Under the pieces are notes generated by a model. It had not been told where the DNA came from, made no database searches, and was given only the letters and a program-made list of their open reading frames with translations. From Leucobacter sp. cx-328 (GTDB taxonomy: Bacteria; Actinomycetota; Actinomycetes; Actinomycetales; Microbacteriaceae), in assembly GCF_014530035.1 (NCBI RefSeq), contig NZ_JACVMX010000001.1, positions 310,001-374,000 on the forward strand: a stretch of 64,000 bases of DNA, in the 5' to 3' direction. Positions 34,164-43,060 of this stretch are shown here, piece after piece; position 1 is the stretch's first letter, and each line of letters begins with the position of its first letter. Made by a program: the position numbers and the translations under genes.

Positions 34164-36503
34164 ATGCTCCAGAGCTTCACCAGCGACGTGGCCTTTCGCG
34201 GCCTGAGCAAAACCCCATTCGACGGAGCCTCACCCTGCAGGCTAGGTAAGCGAACGGTGATCTACGGCCGAAACGGCACGGGAAAGACGAGTCTGTCAGA
34301 AGCTCTCAGGCTCGCGGAGGGTTCCGGACGCGCTGACAGTGCCACTCTTCAAGCCCGAATCATTGCGAATGGTTCGTCTTCAGGGATACGCCTTGAGCCC
34401 GGTAGCGCACCGTTTCGGCTGTTTGTCTACAATCGCTTTTACGTTCAGGAGTCTTTGCGGCTTTTCCTTAGCGGTGATGGTCACGCATCACCGATTGTGC
34501 AGCTCGGCATTGACAACATTAAGGCCGAAGCCGAACTGAAAGAGCATCAGGCATATTTGGCTGTGCTTGAAGCACGAGAAACCTCTATTCGTGAAGCTGT
34601 GAAGCGTATCGAACGTGATCGCGAGACGCTTGAGAAAGAAACCAAAGCTGAGATCATCTCAGCTCTCGCGCCAGCGGACGCAGCGTATTACAATCCAACC
34701 AGGTTCCAAGTCACTCAGGTGAGAAAACTGCTCGATGATCAGAGCGCAGCTGCCCTATCGAAAGAGGAACTCGCTTCAGAGTTGAACGCGGCAACAGCCG
34801 CCCTGTTGGGTCAGGTCGACCTATCTCCTGCGCCCGAACAAATAGCGTCGAACCTGCATCTGACGGTCAACGATGAACTCCTTAGCGCGCACGTGGAATC
34901 AGTGCCTTTACCTCGGTTGACCGAGAATGCTGATCTCTCGACTTGGGTCGAAGATGGATTGGCATTTCATAGCGAAGGTGATCTTTGCGAGTTCTGCCAG
35001 AACGGTATTGTCAACTCCGATGTTCTCGCGGCATACCGGCGGCATTTCAGTGCGGCTCTCGACTCTCTACGAGAACGACTTGGAAAAGCAATCGCATACT
35101 TTGAGCGTCAGCGTGATGCTCTAGATACTTGGCTCCAGAGTATCCCCAGTGAAAGCGAGTTTCTGCCGGACTTCCAGGAGCGCGCTAAGGATGCGATGGC
35201 TGATGTGAGGAAGGATGTCGAGGCTCTCCAGATTGAGATTGGTAAAGCGATTTCCGCCATTCAGAGACGGCAAGCCGATCCTCTCCGTGTGAGGCCGGAT
35301 GCAGACCTCCTCACAGAGTCATTCGCTGTAGTGGATGTTGCCGGGCTCAACCAAGTTCTGACTGAGAATAATGCGGCTTGCGGGTCGCAAGCCGCGCGCA
35401 TAAAAGGGGCGCGTGCATCCGTTGAGCTGCATTTTGGCGCTCAGAAGGGTGCCGAATACCGATCTGCTGCACGGCGCCTGGAGCTAGCCCAAAGGGCACT
35501 GTCGAGGCTTCAGCAGCGAACTGTTGAGGTGGATGCAAAACGGCTTGCGGCTCAACAAGAACTGCAAGACGTCGGGCAGATGGCGAACCTTATCGACGTG
35601 GATCTTCGAGAACATTTCGGTCATGCACACTTGAGGGTCTCGGTCACGCCGGACGGAACTGGCTATGTTGTGACGCGCTCCGGGACCGTGGCTACTCATC
35701 TGAGCGAAGGCGAGCGAAACGCTATTGCCTTTACCTACTTCTTGCGCTCGCTTGAGGAAGAAGACGTCGATCCCGAGCAGGCCATCGTGGTGATTGACGA
35801 CCCAGTAACGAGCCTCGACAAAGAGTCACTATTCGCTGCATTCGCATTCGCCCGCGAGCGTACAGAACAGTTCATTCAAACTATATTTCTTACCCATGAC
35901 TACGAATACTTCAGGTTGAACCTCATCGATTTAAAGAACCGTTGGGGGAGCTCTCAAAAACGCATTCGCATGAACGACGCTACTGAGAAGCAAATGCCCG
36001 AAGTCTCATTCTTGGAGGTTCGCGCAGTCTCGCAGGATGCGAACTCGCGACATGGAGAGGTGCGAGAACTTCCTCGAAGCCTGGTGCAACACCCTAGTGA
36101 ATACCACTTCTTGTTCTTTCACGTGGCAGAAACATCTGTGGGAACTTCGCAAGAGTATCTACCGTTGGTCGGAAATGCGGCTCGGCGACTTCTTGAGGGT
36201 TTCCTCTCCTTTCGCGCCCCGGACAAAATCAATTTCCAGGAGAAGGTCAACGCTGTCGCAGCGAACGCGTCTATTGATGGAGCGTTGAAGGAGCGCGTCG
36301 TCAAGTTCCTCCATAGTCAATCCCATCGAGAAGAACCCCGGCCTTCGTCAGCGCTCGACTTTCCTTCGATTGAGGCGGAACTAGCCGCTACGTTGAAGTT
36401 CATCCATGCTGCAGACGGCCCCCATTTCGAAGCGATGTGCAAGTCAGTGGACCTCGACCCGGTCGCGATCCTTCAAAATTTAGCCGCGCAGCAGGTGGCG
36501 TAG
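34164..36503 (+). CDS. RloC/PrrC-like AAA ATPase, probable anticodon nuclease
   Basis: 779 residues from the ATG at 34164, eight bases after GGAG; an ATG at 34158 is too close to it. Numbering below counts from 34158. Walker A is YGRNGTGKTS (about 36-45), a coiled coil follows, and a CxxC zinc-hook-like motif (LCEFCQ) is at 277-280. The ABC signature LSEGER is at 515, Walker B AIVVIDDPVTSLD at 542, and THDYEYF at 579. The end resembles the nuclease part of PrrC/RloC: R676-x3-E680 (AARRLLEGF) and a later His in FLHSQSH. RloC-type proteins cut tRNA anticodon loops after DNA damage or phage infection. No restriction-modification genes are nearby. Confidence 0.85.
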   Translation: MLQSFTSDVAFRGLSKTPFDGASPCRLGKRTVIYGRNGTGKTSLSEALRLAEGSGRADSATLQARIIANGSSSGIRLEPGSAPFRLFVYNRFYVQESLRLFLSGDGHASPIVQLGIDNIKAEAELKEHQAYLAVLEARETSIREAVKRIERDRETLEKETKAEIISALAPADAAYYNPTRFQVTQVRKLLDDQSAAALSKEELASELNAATAALLGQVDLSPAPEQIASNLHLTVNDELLSAHVESVPLPRLTENADLSTWVEDGLAFHSEGDLCEFCQNGIVNSDVLAAYRRHFSAALDSLRERLGKAIAYFERQRDALDTWLQSIPSESEFLPDFQERAKDAMADVRKDVEALQIEIGKAISAIQRRQADPLRVRPDADLLTESFAVVDVAGLNQVLTENNAACGSQAARIKGARASVELHFGAQKGAEYRSAARRLELAQRALSRLQQRTVEVDAKRLAAQQELQDVGQMANLIDVDLREHFGHAHLRVSVTPDGTGYVVTRSGTVATHLSEGERNAIAFTYFLRSLEEEDVDPEQAIVVIDDPVTSLDKESLFAAFAFARERTEQFIQTIFLTHDYEYFRLNLIDLKNRWGSSQKRIRMNDATEKQMPEVSFLEVRAVSQDANSRHGEVRELPRSLVQHPSEYHFLFFHVAETSVGTSQEYLPLVGNAARRLLEGFLSFRAPDKINFQEKVNAVAANASIDGALKERVVKFLHSQSHREEPRPSSALDFPSIEAELAATLKFIHAADGPHFEAMCKSVDLDPVAILQNLAAQQVA

Positions 36504-36692
36504 ACACGGAGAAACCTGCGTCGGCCCAAGCGATGTGGGCCACGGGAAACCCATGCCAATCAACCGTGACGAGTCAGAAATGACCGGGTACACTCGGAAG
36601 TGGCGTAGCGCCAATTCCCTAGATAACACCAGGGAACCGTTGCTATTCGCATGGTCTCGAAACTATTCGTGACCAGGGGTTTTAAGAGACGG

Positions 36693-36721
36693 GGTCGCAG
36701 GTTCAAATCCTGTCATCCCGA
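36693..36721 (+). other. right attachment site (attR): 3' end of a tRNA-Pro
   Basis: These 29 bases match the end of an actinobacterial tRNA-Pro: variable-loop end, T stem GCAGG, T loop TTCAAAT, T stem CCTGT, acceptor CATCCCG and the discriminator A. The matching 5' half (CGGGATG and the D and anticodon arms) is absent upstream, so this is a fragment. ICEs often integrate into tRNA 3' ends and leave such a copy at the distal border. The bases just upstream carry repeats (CTATTCG twice at about 36642 and 36663) that could be integrase arm sites. Confidence 0.8.
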
Positions 36722-36726
36722 CTGCT

Positions 36727-36759
36727 AACCCCCGGAACTTCATTGAAGTTCCGGGGGTT
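36727..36759 (+). terminator. intrinsic terminator of the former tRNA-Pro gene
   Basis: Perfect 15-base arms at 36727-36741 and 36745-36759 with a 3-base loop, followed by TTCT and preceded by the tRNA 3' end. This position fits the original tRNA terminator, separated from the intact gene by the inserted element. Confidence 0.9.
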
Positions 36760-37078
36760 TTCTAGTTGGGAGCATACGTCCCAATTGTGCGGCGGCCTGC
36801 GCTGGCGAGGCGCCTCAGCACGTCCGTCCGTGAAGAGAGTGCACTTTGCGGGAGCCGGCGCCTCCGGGTATGAGCACGAGGTCAACCGCACTCGCCCCGT
36901 GCCCCGGTTTTCACGACCTAGGATGAGGGTGAAGTGGAATCCTCGGCGCTCGAATCTGCCAGCTGCGTGGGGCCGCCATGTGTATCTGGCAGGGCTCGCG
37001 TTTCAGGCCGTTCAGAAGGCACAGCGCCGCACGGCCACCAGTCAGGGCTGCAGCAGCAGCTGCGGTTCGAACACAGAG
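36760..37078. other. chromosomal spacer without a clear gene
   Basis: I see no supported gene. Open frames on the plus strand that run on to 37660 are antisense to the ThDP enzyme gene and have no ribosome site. The stretch is GC-rich and of low complexity in places (CAGCAGCAGCAGCTG at about 37050). Confidence 0.5.
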
Positions 37079-37110
37079 AACGGCTCCCCTCTCGAAAGAG
37101 GGGAGCCGTT
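37079..37110 (-). terminator. hairpin after the ThDP enzyme gene
   Basis: Perfect 14-base arms at 37079-37092 and 37097-37110 around a CGAA tetraloop, 29 bases after the stop codon. There is no strong U tract on the minus strand, but the stem is long and GC-rich. Confidence 0.75.
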
Positions 37111-37138
37111 CATGTATCAGGCGAGGGAAGTTGCCAGC

Positions 37139-38782
37139 TTACTCGGGGAGCAATACCGCAGGGTCGACGTGCACGTGCAGCAGGGCAACGCGGCCAGCCT
37201 CGACAGCAGCGATCGCACGGGTCACAGCGCCCGAGATCTGGTCGTCAGCCGAGATGTCTTCGGCGTGTGCGCCGTACGCTGCCGCAAGACCAGCGAAGTC
37301 TGGGCTCGTCACCTGCGTACCGGAGACGCGGCCGGGATATTCGCGTTCCTGATGGACGCGGATCGTGCCAAACTGCTGGTTGTCCATCACGACAGCGAGG
37401 AACGCGGCACCCTCCTGGACCGCGGTAGCAAGCTCCTGGCCGTTCATGAGGAACTCGCCATCACCCGCGAGCGCGAGGACGTTGCGGTTCGGGCGGGCGA
37501 GCGCCGCCGCGGTCGCCGCGGGAATCGAGTAGCCCATGGAGCCATTGCGGGGACCGAGCTCCGACTGGGGGCTCGTCGTATGTACGAGTGCACCCCATGC
37601 GCCGTGGTTGCCAGCGCCCATGGTCACGATGGGGTCGGCGAACTGCGCAGCGACCTGTGAGATCACGCGGGTCATGCTTGCGTAGCCATCGGGTGCAGCG
37701 GGGGCCTGTACTTCGCGGCTTGCGAGGTAGGCGGTGCGGAGCGAAGCGGACCAAGCCGTGCGCGACTCAGATGCGGCGATGCCGAGCGCCGAGATACCTG
37801 CAAGTGCCGCGGGCAGGACCTCTGGGGTTGCGAGGTAGTGGCGGTTGACACGTCCCATGTGACCGCGCAGCGCCGCGTCACCGCTGATGACGATCGTCTG
37901 TGAGCCGGCCGCGCGGGTGATGCGGAACGAGTCGGTTGGCGTATCGGTGAGCGTGCCACCGAAGCACACGATGAGGTCTGCCTCTTCGAGCGCCTTGGTC
38001 GCGTGGGGAGCTGTGCCGAAGGCGCTCTGGCCGATGCACGCCGGCGAGGTCGTGGGGATGCGCCAGGTGCCATGCCAATCGTTGATGACGGGCAGCTCAT
38101 GCCGCTCAGCAAAGGTTCGTACGGCGGTCGCCGACGCGTCAGTCCAGCCTTCGCCTGCGAGGAACAGCAGCGGTCGCTCGGCGCCAGCGATGCTCGCTTG
38201 GAGCTCGGCGATGTGTTCGGGTGCGATTGCTCCGGTTGCTGTGGCGTACGGCTCAACGAGCCCGCCAGCGAAACCGCTTGCGACGACGTCCTCCGGCAGG
38301 CCGACGATGACGGGGCCTGGACGGCCGCTCCGGGCCGCGTGGAATGCCTCTGCGACGACTTCGCTTGCGCGATCCGCGTTGTCCAGAATCAGCACCCGCT
38401 TGGCCTGGCTACCAAACCAGGCGCGCGGATCAAATTCCTGGAACGCTTCGCGGTCACGGTCAGGTACGGGAACCAGGCCGACGAATAGTACGAGCGGAGA
38501 CGCATCCTGCCATGCAGTGTGCACCGCGACAAACGCATTAGCTGCGCCCGGTCCGCGCGTCACCATTGCAACGCCAACCGAGCTTGTTGCGCGGCCGTAG
38601 GCGTCGGCCATGTATGCGGCGCCACCTTCCTGGCGGCAGACGACGTTGCGAATTCCTGTGTCGCGGAGTCCGTCGAGTACTGCGAGGTAGCTTTCACCGG
38701 GAACGGTGAAGACCCGATCTACCCCGTGCAGTTCGAGTGAGCGAGCAATCGCCAAGCCAACATGGCCCTCGTGAGTCGACAT
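37139..38782 (-). CDS. thiamine-diphosphate-dependent enzyme, acetolactate-synthase-like
   Basis: 547 residues, normal for the family. The N-terminal Pyr domain has GESYLAVLDGL and the catalytic Glu region RQEGGAAYMADAYGR (about residue 52); the middle is a Rossmann-like domain. The C-terminal PP domain has the ThDP motif GDGEFLMNGQELATAVQEG ending near MDNQQFG (about 445). The enzyme probably carries out decarboxylation and/or carboligation of a 2-oxo acid. Without a regulatory subunit nearby it is more likely a catabolic relative than the biosynthetic IlvB. It is followed by its own hairpin and shares a region with a LysR regulator, MHS transporter and amidohydrolase, which suggests a catabolic cluster. 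Confidence 0.8.
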   Translation of the reverse strand: MSTHEGHVGLAIARSLELHGVDRVFTVPGESYLAVLDGLRDTGIRNVVCRQEGGAAYMADAYGRATSSVGVAMVTRGPGAANAFVAVHTAWQDASPLVLFVGLVPVPDRDREAFQEFDPRAWFGSQAKRVLILDNADRASEVVAEAFHAARSGRPGPVIVGLPEDVVASGFAGGLVEPYATATGAIAPEHIAELQASIAGAERPLLFLAGEGWTDASATAVRTFAERHELPVINDWHGTWRIPTTSPACIGQSAFGTAPHATKALEEADLIVCFGGTLTDTPTDSFRITRAAGSQTIVISGDAALRGHMGRVNRHYLATPEVLPAALAGISALGIAASESRTAWSASLRTAYLASREVQAPAAPDGYASMTRVISQVAAQFADPIVTMGAGNHGAWGALVHTTSPQSELGPRNGSMGYSIPAATAAALARPNRNVLALAGDGEFLMNGQELATAVQEGAAFLAVVMDNQQFGTIRVHQEREYPGRVSGTQVTSPDFAGLAAAYGAHAEDISADDQISGAVTRAIAAVEAGRVALLHVHVDPAVLLPE

Positions 38783-38881
38783 CCTTGTCCTTCCAGTCGA
38801 TCAGTGGGCACAGATTCGTGCCATCGATCAGGAGCTTAGACCGACAGAACTATGACAACAACGACCAGAAAGGTCGACCCA

Positions 38882-39787
38882 CTATGCGCTTTTGTTATGC
38901 CAGGGAAGGATGTAGTTTCGCATGAAGTGCGCGAGTCGGGTGGCGAGGCCCGCGAGCTGATCGGCCGCATAGTGTTCACGTTGCCAGCAGGCATACAGTG
39001 TGATGCGTAGTTCGGCGCCATCGGCTGTGGTGACCGGCGCAACCCAGAGTGGGGCGTCGAGCACCGAGGTGGTGATGACCACGCCGCGCCCCGAAGTAGC
39101 GAGCGCCAGCGCGGTCATATCTGAGGCTTCGACAGTATGGTTGCCGAGTGAGATGCCGTCCCGGCGATAGGCCCGGTCAAGCTCTTGTCTGCTCATGCTC
39201 GTGCTTGGCGGCAAGATGAGAAGTTCCTTGGTGAGATCCGAGATGCGGATCGAGCCGGGGTTTCCCTTGGCAATCGGGTGATCTGGGTGCGCGGCGGCGA
39301 TCACCGGGAACGAGCCGAGGGGGAGCGACGCCACTTGGCTGGATGGCGGTGCGGGCGAGACCGCCAGATCCGCCCCCTTGAATAGCGCGCTCTCAACTTC
39401 CGCGTGGTCGACTTCTCTGCAGAGGAAGATCGGGTCATCTGCCTCGAGGGACTCAATGAATGGGGCGAGCAAGCTGTCTGCGGTGGCGCGAGCACTGGAA
39501 CACACGAGCTGTTCTAGGTGGCCCGCGCGAAGGCTCTTGGTGGCGCGTTCCGCAAGACTTGCCTGGTCGAGCAGGGTGCGGGCGATCGTCTCCAGGCGAT
39601 GTGCCGAAGGGGTTGGCTGGAGGCGGCCACGCTCGCGGTTGAAGAGCGCAAGCCCGAGCTCATCTTCAAGCGTGCGAATCTGGCGACTCAATGCTGGCTG
39701 CGCCACATGCAGTGCATCTGCAGCAGCCATGAGGGTGCCATGATCAATGACTGCCAAGAAATAGGTCAGGCGTCGCAAGTGCAGCAT
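38882..39787 (-). CDS. LysR-family transcriptional regulator
   Basis: 301 residues from the ATG at 39787; an upstream extension to 39898 is open but lacks the LysR start. The HTH is LRRLTYFLAVIDHGTLMAAA through ALHVAQPALSRQIRTLEDELG (about residues 4-45). The C-terminal substrate-binding domain is of normal length. It is divergent from the MHS transporter gene, with a palindrome in between, and directly downstream of the ThDP enzyme gene. It probably controls this cluster in response to its substrate. Confidence 0.9.
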   Translation of the reverse strand: MLHLRRLTYFLAVIDHGTLMAAADALHVAQPALSRQIRTLEDELGLALFNRERGRLQPTPSAHRLETIARTLLDQASLAERATKSLRAGHLEQLVCSSARATADSLLAPFIESLEADDPIFLCREVDHAEVESALFKGADLAVSPAPPSSQVASLPLGSFPVIAAAHPDHPIAKGNPGSIRISDLTKELLILPPSTSMSRQELDRAYRRDGISLGNHTVEASDMTALALATSGRGVVITTSVLDAPLWVAPVTTADGAELRITLYACWQREHYAADQLAGLATRLAHFMRNYILPWHNKSA

Positions 39788-39809
39788 AACTATCACAATT
39801 CGGTATAGA

Positions 39810-39827
39810 GACCATGCGTTAATGGTC
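39810..39827. promoter_or_regulatory. candidate LysR binding site
   Basis: GACCAT-GCGTTA-ATGGTC, perfect 6-base arms around 6 bases, in the 122-base gap between the divergent lysR and transporter genes. LysR proteins bind such partly palindromic T-N11-A sites next to their own gene; the link is inferred from position. Confidence 0.5.
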
Positions 39828-39909
39828 GTAGACAGTATGGGGTGTAGCAGGAATTCTAGTCTGGAACACTGGCGACGTCGCCAGCGCAAGACACCCAATG
39901 GAGGGAAAC

Positions 39910-41259
39910 ATGGGGAAAACCGAGATTACCGCCGATCAGCGGCGACGCAGAGCCGTCGTGGGAGCGTTCGTTGGCACCGCAATTGAGTGGTACGACTTCT
40001 TCATCTTTGGCACCGCAGCCGCACTGGTATTTGGGCCGGTGTTCTTCCCGGTAGCTGACCCAGCCATCGGCGTGCTCGCGAGCTTTGCCACCTTCTGGGT
40101 TGGCTTCCTCGCGCGTCCCATCGGCGGAATTCTCTTCGGCCACTTGGGCGACAAGATTGGGCGTAAGAAGGTCCTGGTGACCACCCTGTTCTTGATGGGT
40201 ATTGGCACGACCGCGATTGGCCTGCTGCCCACCTACGCGCAGGTCGGAATGCTCGCGCCGATCCTGCTTATTCTCCTGCGCGCAATGCAGGGCCTCGCTG
40301 TAGGTGGCGAATGGGCGGGCGCAACGGTTATGGCGACCGAGAGCGCTGAAGGTGGCAAGCGAACTGGTGCAGGCATGTGGGTACAGCAGGGGTCGCCCGC
40401 TGGCTCGATCCTCGCAACGCTCGTCTTCCTGCTCGTTGGAAATCTGCCTGACGAAGCGTTCATGAGCTGGGGCTGGCGCGTGCCGTTCCTGCTCTCAGCT
40501 GCGCTCCTCGTGGTCGCGCTCGTGATCCGCTCACGCGTGGAAGAATCGGAAGACTTCACGAAGACCCAACAGCAGAAGCAGGTTGTGAAGGTGCCGCTGT
40601 TCGAAGTATTCCGCGAGATGCCTGGGATCGTCATCTTCGGTATCTTCGCCAGCGCACTCGGTATCTCGGCGGCGTTCTTCCAGAACACCTTCCTGGTTTC
40701 GTGGTGGACAAACGAGCTTCAGGGCGATCGCCAGACAATTCTGCTGCTCGTCTTTATTATGGCCGTCGGCCAGTTCATCTGGCAGCCCATCTCGTCGCTC
40801 ATCGCGACCAAGATCGGCCGTGACCGCGTCATGTACTACGGCGTTCTACTTTCGATTGCCATCACGATTCCCTACTTCTTCGCGATCCTCAGCGGAAACA
40901 TGGTGTTCCTCGTCATCACGATGTTCATCCTCATGATGGGTGGCGCGGCATACTACGCAATGCTCGCCGGCTTCCTCTCGTCGATGTTCCCACCGAACGT
41001 TCGATACACCGGCGTCGCGCTGGCGAACGGCCTCTGTGCAGTGCTCATCGGTGGCGCAACTCCCGTCATCGCCCAGGCCATTCTCACCGCCTCCGGTCCG
41101 TGGGGAGTCGCAGCGTTCTACATTGGCATTTCGGTGCTCACGATCATCGGCATCTGGGGCGCGACCCGGTCGCTTGCTCGCTACCAGGCCCGCGTCGGAG
41201 CCGCGGCTGATGCAGACGACGCCAAAGCAACCCACCCAGCGCAGCCTGCTGCCCGGTAA
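39910..41259 (+). CDS. MHS-type major facilitator transporter
   Basis: 449 residues from the ATG at 39910, four bases after GGAGGG. Twelve hydrophobic segments. The N-terminal signature GTAIEWYDFFIFGTAAALVF and GILFGHLGDKIGRKKVL mark the metabolite:H+ symporter (MHS) branch, which imports organic acids and osmolytes. A charged loop follows TM6 (RVEESEDFTKTQQQKQ). The gene is 29 bases upstream of the amidohydrolase, so the two form an operon that probably takes up and breaks down the same compound. Confidence 0.88.
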   Translation: MGKTEITADQRRRRAVVGAFVGTAIEWYDFFIFGTAAALVFGPVFFPVADPAIGVLASFATFWVGFLARPIGGILFGHLGDKIGRKKVLVTTLFLMGIGTTAIGLLPTYAQVGMLAPILLILLRAMQGLAVGGEWAGATVMATESAEGGKRTGAGMWVQQGSPAGSILATLVFLLVGNLPDEAFMSWGWRVPFLLSAALLVVALVIRSRVEESEDFTKTQQQKQVVKVPLFEVFREMPGIVIFGIFASALGISAAFFQNTFLVSWWTNELQGDRQTILLLVFIMAVGQFIWQPISSLIATKIGRDRVMYYGVLLSIAITIPYFFAILSGNMVFLVITMFILMMGGAAYYAMLAGFLSSMFPPNVRYTGVALANGLCAVLIGGATPVIAQAILTASGPWGVAAFYIGISVLTIIGIWGATRSLARYQARVGAAADADDAKATHPAQPAAR

Positions 41260-41288
41260 CCCCTCCGCCACACTGAAAGGACATCAAC

Positions 41289-42920
41289 ATGCGCGTAGAT
41301 GCGATTTATGAAAACGGACGAATCTGGACCGGTGACGCGGATCGCCCAGAGGTCACCGAACTCGGTGTGCTGCACGGTCGACTCGTATGCGTGGGAGACG
41401 TGTCGGAGCTTGTATCTGACGTGCGGATCGACTTGGAAGGCAAACGCGTCATTCCTGGTCTGCACGACGCGCACCATCACCTCGGTCTGACCGGTCGCCG
41501 ACTGCTCAATGTCAACGTGCGACCTACCGCGATTTCTTCACTCGCAGAACTGTACGAGCGGATCGCGGAGCGTGCGGCCGAGACCCCCGCTGATGGTTGG
41601 GTCTTTGCGAGTGGGTACGACCAGAACTTCCTGGGTGGGGAGCATCCCACTGCTGAGGGCCTCGACCGAGTTGCCGGTGGTCGTCCGGTGCTGCTCGAGC
41701 ACGTATCTGGCCACATGATCGTCGCAAACACTGCCGCGTTCGAGCGTGCAGGATACCCCGGTCGCGAGAACTACCCTGAGATTCCCGGTGGACGAGTCTT
41801 CCGTGACGCGGATGGCCTTCCCGAAGGACTGCTGCAGGAAACTGCAATGGACCCCGTGCGTTCGGCCGGTGCTGCAGCCTCTCGTGACCCCGAGGTGGTC
41901 GCTGAAGCGCTCCGTCTCGCGAGCGAGCAAGCCGTGCGCTATGGCTTGACGAGTATCACCGAGCCCGGCGTCGCAATCGATGGCGCGATTGGCGCCGGCA
42001 CTATTGAGATGGATCACTATCTCCGGGCCGTGGCGAATGACACGATTTTGCCGCGCATGACGGTCATGCCGTTCCACACCGCGCTGCACTCGATCCCCGA
42101 GGCTCCTGAAGGCATGAAGTCGTTCGACTGGGGGATCCGCACCGGACTCGGCGATGATCGTCTGCGCATCGGTCCCGTCAAGATCGTGTCTGATGGCTCT
42201 CTCATTGGTCGTTCCGCGGCTGTGCACGAGTGCTACTGTGGCGAACCTGACAACTACGGCGTACTGCAGGTAACGCCTGAGGAACTGCACGACGCGATCC
42301 TCGCGTATCACCGCGCAGGTTGGACGGTCGCGACCCACGCGATCGGCGACCGTGCGATCGACAACGTGCTTGATGCTGTGGCTGAAGCCCAGGCAGCAGT
42401 GCCGCGTGAGGTGCGTCACCGCATCGAGCACTTCGCGATCGCGACCGACGAACAGGTCGCTCGCGGTGCGGAGCTCGGGCTCATTCCCGTACCGCAGGGC
42501 GTATTCATCTCTGACTTCGACGATGGCATTCTCGAGGCGATTGGTGAAGAACGTTCGGCGGGTACTTACCGCATGCGTTCGTTCCTCGACGCTGGCATGG
42601 TGGTGCCTGGATCAACTGACTCACCCGTTTCAGACGCGAATCCATTCGTATCGATTCACGATCTCGTGAACCGAGTGACGAGCGGAGGCAAGCCGTTTGG
42701 TCAGCACGAGTGCGTCACTGTCGAAGAAGCTGTGGTTGCCTACACCTACGGTTCGGCGTACGCGGTTGATGCTGATCACGAGCGCGGCCGAATCATGGAT
42801 GGTCAGCTTGCTGACTTCATCGCCCTGAGTGATGACATCTTCGCAATTGACCAGACTACGATCCGCGACCTGACGGTCGAAACCACCGTCATCGGTGGCA
42901 AGGTCGTCTACGCGGCCTAA
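41289..42920 (+). CDS. YtcJ-like metal-dependent amidohydrolase
   Basis: 543 residues. The N-terminal strand-rich part (YENGRIWTGD) leads to the metal motif VIPGLHDAHHHLGLTG (about residue 60). Later ligands are probably in VATHAIGDRAID, HRIEHFAI and GSTDSPVSDANP, the typical end motif of the amidohydrolase_3/YtcJ group. These enzymes hydrolyse amide or N-formyl bonds; the substrate cannot be read from sequence. It is co-transcribed with the MHS transporter and ends at a strong two-way terminator. Confidence 0.85.
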   Translation: MRVDAIYENGRIWTGDADRPEVTELGVLHGRLVCVGDVSELVSDVRIDLEGKRVIPGLHDAHHHLGLTGRRLLNVNVRPTAISSLAELYERIAERAAETPADGWVFASGYDQNFLGGEHPTAEGLDRVAGGRPVLLEHVSGHMIVANTAAFERAGYPGRENYPEIPGGRVFRDADGLPEGLLQETAMDPVRSAGAAASRDPEVVAEALRLASEQAVRYGLTSITEPGVAIDGAIGAGTIEMDHYLRAVANDTILPRMTVMPFHTALHSIPEAPEGMKSFDWGIRTGLGDDRLRIGPVKIVSDGSLIGRSAAVHECYCGEPDNYGVLQVTPEELHDAILAYHRAGWTVATHAIGDRAIDNVLDAVAEAQAAVPREVRHRIEHFAIATDEQVARGAELGLIPVPQGVFISDFDDGILEAIGEERSAGTYRMRSFLDAGMVVPGSTDSPVSDANPFVSIHDLVNRVTSGGKPFGQHECVTVEEAVVAYTYGSAYAVDADHERGRIMDGQLADFIALSDDIFAIDQTTIRDLTVETTVIGGKVVYAA

Positions 42921-42933
42921 CGCCAAAACCGCA

Positions 42934-42982
42934 AGCGCAGGAGGGGCTGGTTCCGTGTTCTGGAACCAGCCCCTCCTGCGCT
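42934..42982. terminator. long bidirectional hairpin between the amidohydrolase and leuA
   Basis: Perfect 21-base arms at 42934-42954 and 42962-42982 with a 7-base loop, between convergent stop codons at 42920 and 43061. On the minus strand it is followed by TGCGGTTTTGG. One of the longest stems in the window. Confidence 0.9.
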
Positions 42983-43060
42983 ATGTGAGAGGTTGATCTG
43001 CGGAAACTGGATTCGCATATGACGTACCTGGCCTCCTCGACACCGTCGCGCGTGAGGTCG

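Noticed and set aside
36640-36721. A complete tRNA-Pro gene
   Set aside because: The T arm and acceptor 3' strand are clear, but the 5' acceptor strand, D arm and anticodon arm cannot be found in the preceding bases.
36743-37660. Plus-strand frame after the tRNA terminator
   Set aside because: It begins inside the terminator hairpin and runs antisense into the ThDP enzyme gene; composition is not protein-like.
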